Assembly (NCBI RefSeq): GCF_947494125.1
Contig: NZ_CANLTU010000006.1
Location: forward strand, 148,065-212,064
Reading direction: 5' to 3'
DNA: 64,000 nucleotides
From: an uncultured Tenacibaculum sp.
GTDB taxonomy: Bacteria > Bacteroidota > Bacteroidia > Flavobacteriales > Flavobacteriaceae
Shown: positions 40,323 to 51,917 of the stretch, one piece after another
How the letters are laid out: every line of letters starts with the position of its first letter
Position numbering within the stretch: position 1 is the stretch's first letter
Translations under genes and position numbers: made by a program
The notes under the pieces: generated by a model
What the model saw: the letters and a program-made list of their open reading frames with translations, nothing else
Databases searched by the model: none
What the model was told of the DNA's origin: nothing

Positions 40323-41405
40323 TTATCCTTTTATAATTTTTTCTTGATGATTAATTGATTCTTGGTGAATTGCTTTAAACATTTTTAAAACAAATTCTTC
40401 ACTCAAACCTCTGCTTTCTCCTTCTAAAATCATATTGCCAAGAATTTCATTCCAACGTCTCGATTGTAAGACAGCTACATTTTTTTCTTTCTTTAAAGCA
40501 CCAATTTTATCTGCAACTTTCATTCTTTTTCCAAGAGTTTCAATTAATTGATTATCAATTACATTGATTTTCGCTCTTAAATTATCTAAAGACTCTCTAT
40601 AAGTAGAATCTGTTTCTGTTTCTTTTCTAATTTTTAAGTCTTCCATCATTTGAATTAATGTTGCTGGTGTTACTTGTTGAGCAGCATCACTCCATGCATT
40701 ATCAGGATCTGTATGCGTTTCAATCATTAATCCATCAAAATTTAAATCTAGAGCTGTTTGTGATACATCAAAAACCATATCTCTTTTACCAGTAATGTGC
40801 GAAGGGTCACAGATTAAAGGTAAATCAGGAAATCTATTTTGAAATTCAATAGCTAATTGCCATTCTGGAATATTTCTGTATTTTGATTTTTCGTATGTTG
40901 AAAATCCTCTGTGAATTGCTCCAAGATTTTTAATACCAGCTGAATATAGTCTTTCTATACCACCTAGCCACAAAGCTAAATCTGGATTTACAGGGTTTTT
41001 AACCAATACTATCTTGTCTGTACCTTGTAAAGCATCTGCAATTTCTTGCATAATAAAAGGTGATACTGTTGAACGTGCTCCAATCCATAATAAATCAACA
41101 TCATGTTCTAGTGCTAATTTTACATGCGCAGCATTCGCAACTTCAGTACAGGTTTTTATACCTGTTTCTGCTTTTACTTTTTGTAACCATTTTAAGCCTA
41201 AAGCACCTACTCCTTCAAAATTTCCAGGACGAGTTCTTGGTTTCCAAATTCCGGCACGGAAATAGTTTACATCAGAATCTTTTAATTCGTGTGCAATTTT
41301 TAAAACCTGATCTTCAGTTTCTGCACTACAAGGCCCTGCTATTACTAGTGGATGCGCAAGCTTCATATCATCCAACCATGTTTTTAATTCTTTTGTATTT
41401 TCCAT
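40323..41405 (-). CDS. bifunctional 3-deoxy-7-phosphoheptulonate synthase / chorismate mutase type II
   Basis: VIAGPCSAETEDQVLKIAHEL...FRAGIWKPRTRPGNFEGVG...CDPSHITGKRD plus C-term chorismate mutase (LRAKINVIDNQLIETLGKRMKVADKIGALKKEKNVAVLQSRRW). Confidence 0.95.
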   Translation of the reverse strand: MENTKELKTWLDDMKLAHPLVIAGPCSAETEDQVLKIAHELKDSDVNYFRAGIWKPRTRPGNFEGVGALGLKWLQKVKAETGIKTCTEVANAAHVKLALEHDVDLLWIGARSTVSPFIMQEIADALQGTDKIVLVKNPVNPDLALWLGGIERLYSAGIKNLGAIHRGFSTYEKSKYRNIPEWQLAIEFQNRFPDLPLICDPSHITGKRDMVFDVSQTALDLNFDGLMIETHTDPDNAWSDAAQQVTPATLIQMMEDLKIRKETETDSTYRESLDNLRAKINVIDNQLIETLGKRMKVADKIGALKKEKNVAVLQSRRWNEILGNMILEGESRGLSEEFVLKMFKAIHQESINHQEKIIKG

Positions 41406-41424
41406 TTTTCTATTGTTTTGGCTT

Positions 41425-42273
41425 TTATTTTATGCCGTTTAAAATTTGTTTTATGTGATTTGTACTTTCCATTTCATTGTAAATTTCGGTAAAATCGTTT
41501 TGTTTCATCAATTCTTTAAATTGCTGAAGATTATTTATGTACTCATCTAATGTTTCAATAACATTCGTTTTGTTTTGTTCAAAAATAGGAGTCCACATAG
41601 CAGGTGAACTTTTAGCTAAACGAACAGTTGAAGCAAATCCACTTCCTGCCATATCAAAAATATCGCGTTCGTTTTTTTCTTTTTCAATTATGGTTTTACC
41701 TAACATAAATGAACTTATGTGAGATAAATGTGACATGTAAGCTATATGTTTATCATGCGATTTTGGATCCATATAACGTATGCGCATTCCTAATTTAGAA
41801 AAAATTTCTAAAGCTTTTTCTTGCAATGTAAAAGCCGTTTTTTCTACTTCACAAATAATGTTCGTTTTCTTTTCGAATAATCCATTATGTGCAGCGGTAG
41901 GTCCAGAGAATTCTGTTCCTGCTATTGGATGTGTAGCGAGGTAATTTCTTCTTTTAGGGTGTTCATTTAATGCGATGCATATATCTTCTTTTGTAGAGCC
42001 AACATCTAATACTAATGTATTGTCGGTAACAGCATCTAATACTTTCGGAATAATAGTTAATTGGGCATCTACAGGAATAGAAACAATGACAATATCAGCT
42101 TTATCCAAATCATTTAATGTCGCCTTTTTGTCTATAACTCCTATTTCTATCGATTTTTCTATATGGTTTTCATTTGTGTCAATACCGTAAATTGTAGCTT
42201 TTGGATAATTCTTCTTGATATCCAAAACCATGCTTCCTCCAATTAATCCTATGCCTATTACAAATACTTTCAT
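41425..42273 (-). CDS. tyrA: prephenate dehydrogenase
   Basis: VFVIGIGLIGGSMVLDI...DVGSTKEDI...HPIAGTEFSGPTAA...YMSHLSHISSFMLG. Confidence 0.93.
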   Translation of the reverse strand: MKVFVIGIGLIGGSMVLDIKKNYPKATIYGIDTNENHIEKSIEIGVIDKKATLNDLDKADIVIVSIPVDAQLTIIPKVLDAVTDNTLVLDVGSTKEDICIALNEHPKRRNYLATHPIAGTEFSGPTAAHNGLFEKKTNIICEVEKTAFTLQEKALEIFSKLGMRIRYMDPKSHDKHIAYMSHLSHISSFMLGKTIIEKEKNERDIFDMAGSGFASTVRLAKSSPAMWTPIFEQNKTNVIETLDEYINNLQQFKELMKQNDFTEIYNEMESTNHIKQILNGIK

Positions 42274-42274
42274 T

Positions 42275-43417
42275 TTAAAATCTATTCAATGCGTTATTAA
42301 TTACTTCTTTTGAAACACACAATGAGAAACGAATGTACCCTTCTCCTTGACTTCCAAAAACTGTTCCTGGTGTAATAAAAATATCTTTATCATATAAAAT
42401 TTCATCTGTTATTTCTTCCGACGTTTTTCCTTTTGGAATCTTTGCCCAAACAAATAATCCAGTTGAATTTTTACTATAAGAACAATTTAATTTATCAGCT
42501 ATTTTAAAAATCAAATTTCTTCTTTCTTGGTATTCTTTATTCTGATTTTTAAACCAATCATCAGAAAGATGTAATGCTTCAATTGCTCCCTTTTGAATTC
42601 CGTAGAACATTCCAGAATCCATATTACTCTTTACTTTTAATATTTGTTCAATAAAGTTAGCATTACCTAAAACCATTCCTACGCGCCAACCTGCCATGTT
42701 AAATGTTTTACTTAATGAGTTTAATTCTAAAGCAATGTCTTTTGCACCATCAACTTGTAGTATACTTAAAGGATTGTCGTTTAAAATAAAACTATATGGA
42801 TTATCATTAACAATTAGTATCTCATGTTTTTTACCAAAGTCTACTAATTTTTCAAATGTTTCTTTTAGTGCATTTGTACCAGTTGGCATATGTGGATAAT
42901 TTACCCACATTATTTTTACATTAGTTAAATCTAATTTTTCTAAAGCCTCAATATTAGGTTGCCAATTATTGTCTTCATCTAATTGATAAAAAACTGGTTC
43001 AGCTCCAACTAATTTTGTAACTGACGTATAAGTTGGGTAACCTGGATTTGGAATTAATACCTGATCTCCTTCATTTAAAAAAGCCATAGAAATATGCATG
43101 ATTCCTTCCTTACTTCCCATTAAAGGTAGTATTTCATTAGTAGGGTTTGTTTTTACATGGAATTTCTGTTGATAAAACTCAGAAATAGCAGCTCTTAATT
43201 CAGGTAACCCTTGGTAACTTTGATATTTGTGAGCAATTGCATCGTTAAAACTTTGTTGAATTGCATTTATAACCTTGGTTGGTGGTTGTAAGTCAGGACT
43301 ACCAATTCCCATATTGATAATTGGTTTTCCCGATGCAGCCAATTCTCTAACCTCTCTTAGTTTTTTAGAGAAATAGTATTCCTGTACAGTATTTAATCTG
43401 TTTGCTGCTTTAATCAT
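42275..43417 (-). CDS. class I/II pyridoxal-phosphate aminotransferase (probably aromatic)
   Basis: INMGIGSPDLQPP...NPGYPTYTS...NSLSKTFNMAGWRVGMVLG; position inside a Phe/Tyr operon. Confidence 0.9.
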   Translation of the reverse strand: MIKAANRLNTVQEYYFSKKLREVRELAASGKPIINMGIGSPDLQPPTKVINAIQQSFNDAIAHKYQSYQGLPELRAAISEFYQQKFHVKTNPTNEILPLMGSKEGIMHISMAFLNEGDQVLIPNPGYPTYTSVTKLVGAEPVFYQLDEDNNWQPNIEALEKLDLTNVKIMWVNYPHMPTGTNALKETFEKLVDFGKKHEILIVNDNPYSFILNDNPLSILQVDGAKDIALELNSLSKTFNMAGWRVGMVLGNANFIEQILKVKSNMDSGMFYGIQKGAIEALHLSDDWFKNQNKEYQERRNLIFKIADKLNCSYSKNSTGLFVWAKIPKGKTSEEITDEILYDKDIFITPGTVFGSQGEGYIRFSLCVSKEVINNALNRF

Positions 43418-44241
43418 TTTCTTCCATTTTTATAGGTCCCTAAAACTTTTAATTCAGAAGCCATAATTTCTATAATAGCTATTGCTTTTTGGTAATCTTT
43501 ATAATCATTAAAAGTAACATCAACAAAAAATGAATACTTCCAAGGAGTCTCTATTACTGGTAAAGACTGAATTTTAGTTAAGTTCATTTTACAATCACTT
43601 AATACATTTAAAATAGCAGCTAAACTTCCTCTTTTATGATTTAGTTGAAATTTTAATGAAGCTTTATTTATTTGATCTATTCCATTGTTTGGCTTTTCAG
43701 TTTGAACAATAACAAAACGAGTTGAATTAGCTTTCATCGTTTGAATTTCATCTTCAATAACTTCTAAACCAAAAATTTCAGCAGCTAATTTTGGGGCAAT
43801 AGCAGCTACACCTTCTAACTTATTTTTTGAAATTCTTTTAGCTACTTCTGCAGTATCTACATCTTCAACCAATTTTATATGTGGATGTTTTTTGAAGAAT
43901 TCCTTACATTGTAATAAAGCCATTGGGTGTGAACATACTTCTTTAATATCTTCTATTTGTTGACCTGGTAAAGCCATTAGATGATGATGAATATTTAAAT
44001 ATTCTTCACCAGAGATGTGCAGATTGTTTGAGTCAATTAATGCGTAGTTTGGAATTATTGAACCAGCTATAGTATTTTCAATAGCCATAATTCCTTTGTC
44101 AGAAGATTTATCAACTAAACTATTTACTAATGTATCAAATGATAAGCACTCTTGTAATTTTACATTGTCTCCGTAAAAATCACGAGCTACTTTATGATGA
44201 TTAGAACCTTCTGCTCCTTGTATGGCTATTTTTTTCTTCAT
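43414..44241 (-). CDS. pheA: prephenate dehydratase with C-terminal ACT domain
   Basis: AIQGAEGSNHHKVARDFY...GIMAIENTIAGSIIPNYALI...RFVIVQTE...HKRGSLAAILNVLSDCKMNLTKIQSLPV. Confidence 0.95.
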   Translation of the reverse strand: MKKKIAIQGAEGSNHHKVARDFYGDNVKLQECLSFDTLVNSLVDKSSDKGIMAIENTIAGSIIPNYALIDSNNLHISGEEYLNIHHHLMALPGQQIEDIKEVCSHPMALLQCKEFFKKHPHIKLVEDVDTAEVAKRISKNKLEGVAAIAPKLAAEIFGLEVIEDEIQTMKANSTRFVIVQTEKPNNGIDQINKASLKFQLNHKRGSLAAILNVLSDCKMNLTKIQSLPVIETPWKYSFFVDVTFNDYKDYQKAIAIIEIMASELKVLGTYKNGRK

Positions 44242-44250
44242 TTTAAACAT

Positions 44251-44280
44251 AAAAAAAAGCCTCGAAATTTCGAGACTTTA
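44251..44280 (-). terminator. attenuator terminator hairpin ending immediately before the pheA ATG
   Basis: Minus strand AAAGTCTCGAAATTTCGAGGCTTTTTTTT; 12-bp self-complementary stem (one G-U) plus U-tract. Confidence 0.8.
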
Positions 44281-44318
44281 TTAGATATTATTTTGTGTTA
44301 ACAATATGGTACAAAGCC

Positions 44319-44378
44319 TCAACTCTTATTGAAAAAATAAAAGTAAAAATAGAAACCTTGCCAAATGTTTTGTAACAT
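44319..44378 (-). CDS. leader peptide MLQNIWQGFYFYFYFFNKS (Phe/Tyr-rich, attenuation)
   Basis: Codons ATG TTA CAA AAC ATT TGG CAA GGT TTC TAT TTT TAC TTT TAT TTT TTC AAT AAG AGT TGA; eight consecutive aromatic codons. The stop overlaps the antiterminator arm GAGGCTTT. Confidence 0.82.
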   Translation of the reverse strand: MLQNIWQGFYFYFYFFNKS

Positions 44379-44405
44379 CGTTTGTTTTGTTTTTGTTGTA
44401 AGGGA

Positions 44406-44437
44406 CAAATCTTGAAAATTAATTTTAGAAAACCAAA
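44406..44437 (-). promoter_or_regulatory. promoter of the pheA leader (TTTG-N20-AAGATTTG)
   Basis: Minus strand TTTG (44437-44434), 20-nt spacer, AAGATTTG (44413-44406; one mismatch to TAnnTTTG), about 28 nt before the leader ATG. Confidence 0.5.
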
Positions 44438-44489
44438 TTTAATTGCTGTTTTTTTTAATAATCTATTTTTAGCCTTATTTGTACAGGGG

Positions 44490-45512
44490 TTAAAGGATTA
44501 GCTTCTTTAAGCTATTAGCGGCACTTTCTGCTGTAATATCTCTTTGTGGCATTCCAAACATTTCATAACCTACCATAAATTTTTTTACACTAGCACTACG
44601 AAGTAAAGGAGGATAAAAGCTCATGTGCCAATGCCAATGTTCGTTGTTTTTGTTATTACTTGGAGCTTGATGTATACCACTTGAGTAAGGAAATGAACAA
44701 TTGAAAAGCTTATCGTATGCGCTGGTAATTTTAGAAATAGCTTCGGCAAAGTCTATGCGCTGCTCTGAGGTTAATTGGCTAATGTTTGCTTGTTGTTTTT
44801 TAGGGACTATCATTGTCTCATAGGGCCAAGTAGCCCAAAATGGAATTATAACTGCGAAATTTTTATTTTGAAATAAAACACGTTCGTTTTTATTTAGCTC
44901 TTGTTTTAGATAGTTTTCTAATAATGAACTTTTGTTGGTGTTGAAATACTGTTTTTGCTGAAGATCTTTTTTACTAATTTCATTAGGGATACTTGATTGC
45001 GCCCATATTTGACCATGAGGGTGTGGATTACTACAGCCCATAACAGCTCCTTTGTTTTCAAAAATTTGAACATACTTAATGAAGTCTAATTTGCTTAATT
45101 CTGAATATTCCTTTTGCCATAATGTAACAACTTTTTCAATAGCATCGTTGTTCATATCGGCTAATGTTTTTGAATGATTTGAGCTAAAGCAAATTACTTT
45201 ACAAATTCCTTTTTCAGATTCTGCTTTTAACAAACCATCGTCGATAGAGAAATTTGGTGTTTCATTTTGTAAAGCAGCAAAATCATTGGTAAAAACAAAA
45301 GTATTTTTGTAATCTGGATTTTGTTCTCCGTTAGCACGTGTGTTTTCTGAACATAGATAGCAATTAGGGTCGTGTTTAGGTTGTTGATTTTTCACAACTT
45401 CTTCTTCTTGTCCTTGCCATGGACGTTTTGCTCTATGTGGAGAAACTAATACCCACTCACCAATTAAAATATTGTAGCGTTTATGCGAATAATTATCTAA
45501 ATGTGAAGTCAT
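44490..45512 (-). CDS. galT: galactose-1-phosphate uridylyltransferase
   Basis: YNILIGEWVLVSPHRAKRPWQGQ...CYLCSENTRANG...GCSNPHPHGQIWAQSSIP...HWHWHMSFYPPLLRS. Confidence 0.96.
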   Translation of the reverse strand: MTSHLDNYSHKRYNILIGEWVLVSPHRAKRPWQGQEEEVVKNQQPKHDPNCYLCSENTRANGEQNPDYKNTFVFTNDFAALQNETPNFSIDDGLLKAESEKGICKVICFSSNHSKTLADMNNDAIEKVVTLWQKEYSELSKLDFIKYVQIFENKGAVMGCSNPHPHGQIWAQSSIPNEISKKDLQQKQYFNTNKSSLLENYLKQELNKNERVLFQNKNFAVIIPFWATWPYETMIVPKKQQANISQLTSEQRIDFAEAISKITSAYDKLFNCSFPYSSGIHQAPSNNKNNEHWHWHMSFYPPLLRSASVKKFMVGYEMFGMPQRDITAESAANSLKKLIL

Positions 45513-45516
45513 ATTT

Positions 45517-45957
45517 TTAACAAGAAGTATCTGCTATAATTTTCCACTCACCATTTATCTTTTTGAAAATAATCATAAATACTCCATTAGCATTACCAAT
45601 TGGACGTGTTAAATGATATTCTCCCATAACAAAATAGGCATTGTTATTTATTTTGCTAATATCGTTTACCTTAAACTTTAAGTTGCCGCTGTGGTCTTTT
45701 GTTGGGTATCCTTTTTTGTAATTAGCCAATGTTTTATTCCAGCCATATGTTAAGCCACTACTGCCATAAAATTTTAAAGAATCGTTTTTCCAATACCCTT
45801 GCATGAATCCCTCTAAATCATGATTTGACCATGCTTTCTCTTGGGATTTCATGATAGCTAAAATTTCTTTTTTATCTGTAGCCTCTGGTGTTTTTTCGGT
45901 TTCTTTTTGACAAGAAATCCCTATAAATACAAAGGCAATTAAAATTAGTTTCCTCAT
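45517..45957 (-). CDS. DUF4440/SnoaL-like lipoprotein in the gal operon
   Basis: Lipobox IGISC; NTF2-like pattern (ILAIMKSQEKAWSNHDLEGFMQGYWKNDSLKFYG...GEWKIIADTSC). Confidence 0.75.
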   Translation of the reverse strand: MRKLILIAFVFIGISCQKETEKTPEATDKKEILAIMKSQEKAWSNHDLEGFMQGYWKNDSLKFYGSSGLTYGWNKTLANYKKGYPTKDHSGNLKFKVNDISKINNNAYFVMGEYHLTRPIGNANGVFMIIFKKINGEWKIIADTSC

Positions 45958-45965
45958 TTTATATG

Positions 45966-47111
45966 TTATATTATTTGTGTTCCGTTAGATAAATTTACTT
46001 CATAAATAGCACAGTTCTGTTTAAACTCTTGTGCATATTCTTGTTGTATTTGTGTTAAGAAAGCTCCTTTTTTAGAAGTTTTTATAAGATTAATTGTACA
46101 GCCTCCAAATCCGCCCCCCATCATTCTAGCACCTATTACTGCAGGGTTTTTTTGTGCATTTATAACTAAAAAATCCAACTCTAAACAGCTCACATTGTAT
46201 TGTTCTGAAAGTCCTTTATGAGATTCAAAAAGTAAGTTTCCAAAGTTTGATACATTATCAATTTCTAATGCTTTTACAGCTTGTAAAGTACGTTTGTTTT
46301 CTTGAATTACATATAGGGCTTGTTCGTACTCTTCTAAAGAGATTTTGTCTTTTATAGTGTTTAAATCGTGATCTTTAACATCTCTCAAACTAGGTTTATT
46401 TAATAATTTGGATATGTTTTCGCATACAGCACGCCTTTTATTGTATGCACTATCTGCTAAAGAATGTTTTACATTTGTATTGATTAAAATAAACTCATAA
46501 CCTTCAAAAGCAGCAGAATGTATAGTTGCTTCAAGCGTTTTGCAATCTAAATGCATAGCTTTATTTTTTTGACCAAACATCGACGCATATTGATCCATGA
46601 TTCCACATTTAACACCTACAAAATTATGCTCGGCTTTTTGGGAAATAAAAATCATTTCGTGTTTTGTTAATTGAAGTTGAAGTAATTCATTTAATCCAAA
46701 AACAACACTGTTTTCTAGTGCGGCAGAAGATGATAAACCTGCACCAAAAGGAATGTCTCCTGAGAATACTAGGTTGAAATTAGGAATTGTTTTTCCTTTT
46801 TTTTGAATTTCACTTACAACTCCTAAAATATAATTTTGCCATCCATTAGTTGTTAGAGGAGAAATAGAATTTGTAGTAAATTCATATTGCTCATTTTTGT
46901 CTAAAGCTACAAGGGTACTCTTATCTGTTTTCGACTGTTGAATTGCAGTATAGATACCTTTGTCTATTGCGGCTGGAAATACATAACCTTCATTATAATC
47001 GGTGTGTTCTCCAATTAAATTAATTCTTCCAGGAGAAAAGATTAATAAAGGTTCTATCTTAAAATAGTTTAAGAACTCTTGTTGTACTTGTTCTTTTACT
47101 GACTGATTCAT
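45966..47111 (-). CDS. galK: galactokinase
   Basis: SPGRINLIGEHTDYNEGYVFPAAID; GAGLSSSAALE; RMMGGGFGGCTINLI. Confidence 0.97.
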   Translation of the reverse strand: MNQSVKEQVQQEFLNYFKIEPLLIFSPGRINLIGEHTDYNEGYVFPAAIDKGIYTAIQQSKTDKSTLVALDKNEQYEFTTNSISPLTTNGWQNYILGVVSEIQKKGKTIPNFNLVFSGDIPFGAGLSSSAALENSVVFGLNELLQLQLTKHEMIFISQKAEHNFVGVKCGIMDQYASMFGQKNKAMHLDCKTLEATIHSAAFEGYEFILINTNVKHSLADSAYNKRRAVCENISKLLNKPSLRDVKDHDLNTIKDKISLEEYEQALYVIQENKRTLQAVKALEIDNVSNFGNLLFESHKGLSEQYNVSCLELDFLVINAQKNPAVIGARMMGGGFGGCTINLIKTSKKGAFLTQIQQEYAQEFKQNCAIYEVNLSNGTQII

Positions 47112-48758
47112 TTATGCAAAATATATATATACTCCAATTACAATTAGACATATGATTAGCCCCATTTGTTTTACATATTTCCAAGGCTTTATGTCTACTT
47201 GTTCTGTGTATTTTTGAACAAAATCTTCTGTTCTTGGTTTTAGTTTACCTATGATTAACATGATTCCTACATTTAATAAAAATAGGATGGCCATAATGTC
47301 TAAAAAATGTGGGTATGCTTTGGCTTTTACTAAGGCTAGTTCAGCTGTGTCAACAATACCTGATGCTTTTGCTTTTTCTAATGCACTGTCTAGAAAATAT
47401 GGTTGCAAAAAGAATTGACTTAGAATGTATAATAAACAACCTGATATTAAACCTATTTTGGCTGCTATAGCAGGAACTCTCTTAGTTAAGAAACCAACAA
47501 CAATTATGGTTAAAATAGGAATACTATAAATACCATTTACTTCTTGTAGATATTTAAATAAACTCCCGGCGTTGGCTATTAAAGGTGCAATAAACATTGC
47601 TGTAAAAGCTAAAATTACACCAAATAATTTACCATATTTTACTACTGTTTTTTCGTTAGCATCTTTGTTAATGTGTTGTTTGTAAACATCAATTCCGAAT
47701 AATGTTACTGCACTGTTTAAAACACTATTGAAGGAACTTAAAATAGCTCCAAACAATACTGCAGCGAAAAATCCAACCCAAGCTTTTGGTAATACTTTGT
47801 TAACTAACATAGGGTAGGCATCGTCTGGATTTTCTAAACTACCATTGAATAAATGAAAAGCGATTAAACCAGGTAATACTACTATTAAAGGACCTAATAT
47901 TTTTATAAAAGAAGCTAATAACAATCCTTTTTGTCCTTCTTCTAAGTTTTTAGCAGCTAAAGCCCTCTGAATTATTTGTTGGTTAGTTCCCCAATAAAAC
48001 AATTGAACTAACATCATTCCAGTAAAAATAGTATAAAAAGGAACTGGGTCTGTTGGTCCACCCATAGATTTAAATTTCTCTGGGTTTTCTGTAGTTAAAA
48101 TAGAGATTCCATCAAAAAAGCTACCATCTCCAATCATTATTAATCCGAAAACAGGAATTAATAACCCTCCTATAAGTAAACCAATAGCATTAATAGTGTC
48201 TGAAACAACTACAGCTTTTAATCCTCCAAATACAGCATATATAGAACCAATAATTCCAATTCCCCAAACGCAAATCCAAATAGATTGGGTGTGTGAAACG
48301 TTTAGTAGCTCTGGAATATTAAACATACCACTAATAGCTAATGAACCTGAATATAAAATTACAGGTAGTAAGACTACAACATACCCAGTTAAGAATAGGA
48401 TAGAAGTCCATGTTTTTGTAGCTACGTCAAAACGTTCTGATAAAAATTGAGGAATTGTTGTTAAACCTCCTTTTAGATATTTAGGAAGTAAAAATATAGC
48501 TGTAACTATCATGGCGATTGCAGCTAAAGTTTCCCAAACCATTACAGATAACCCACTTTCATAAGCCGATCCATTTAGCCCTACAATTTGCTCAGTAGAT
48601 AAATTAGTAAGCAATAATGATCCTGCTATAACGCCCGCCGTTAGACTTCTTCCTCCAAGGAAATATCCATCGGAGGTATTTTCATTAGTTTTTCTTGTTT
48701 TGAGATAAGAGATAACTGCAACAAGAACTGTAAATCCTAGAAATGTGATAAACTGCAT
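47112..48758 (-). CDS. sodium/solute symporter (SGLT-like, putative galactose transporter)
   Basis: Multi-TM SSF family; GGLKAVVVSDTINAIGLLIGG...FYWGTNQQIIQRALAAKNLEEGQKG. Confidence 0.9.
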   Translation of the reverse strand: MQFITFLGFTVLVAVISYLKTRKTNENTSDGYFLGGRSLTAGVIAGSLLLTNLSTEQIVGLNGSAYESGLSVMVWETLAAIAMIVTAIFLLPKYLKGGLTTIPQFLSERFDVATKTWTSILFLTGYVVVLLPVILYSGSLAISGMFNIPELLNVSHTQSIWICVWGIGIIGSIYAVFGGLKAVVVSDTINAIGLLIGGLLIPVFGLIMIGDGSFFDGISILTTENPEKFKSMGGPTDPVPFYTIFTGMMLVQLFYWGTNQQIIQRALAAKNLEEGQKGLLLASFIKILGPLIVVLPGLIAFHLFNGSLENPDDAYPMLVNKVLPKAWVGFFAAVLFGAILSSFNSVLNSAVTLFGIDVYKQHINKDANEKTVVKYGKLFGVILAFTAMFIAPLIANAGSLFKYLQEVNGIYSIPILTIIVVGFLTKRVPAIAAKIGLISGCLLYILSQFFLQPYFLDSALEKAKASGIVDTAELALVKAKAYPHFLDIMAILFLLNVGIMLIIGKLKPRTEDFVQKYTEQVDIKPWKYVKQMGLIICLIVIGVYIYFA

Positions 48759-48761
48759 ATG

Positions 48762-51917
<3,156 letters not shown>

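Noticed and set aside
41060-41458. 132-aa + strand ORF
   Set aside because: Antisense to the DAHP synthase/chorismate mutase gene; low-complexity Leu-rich translation.
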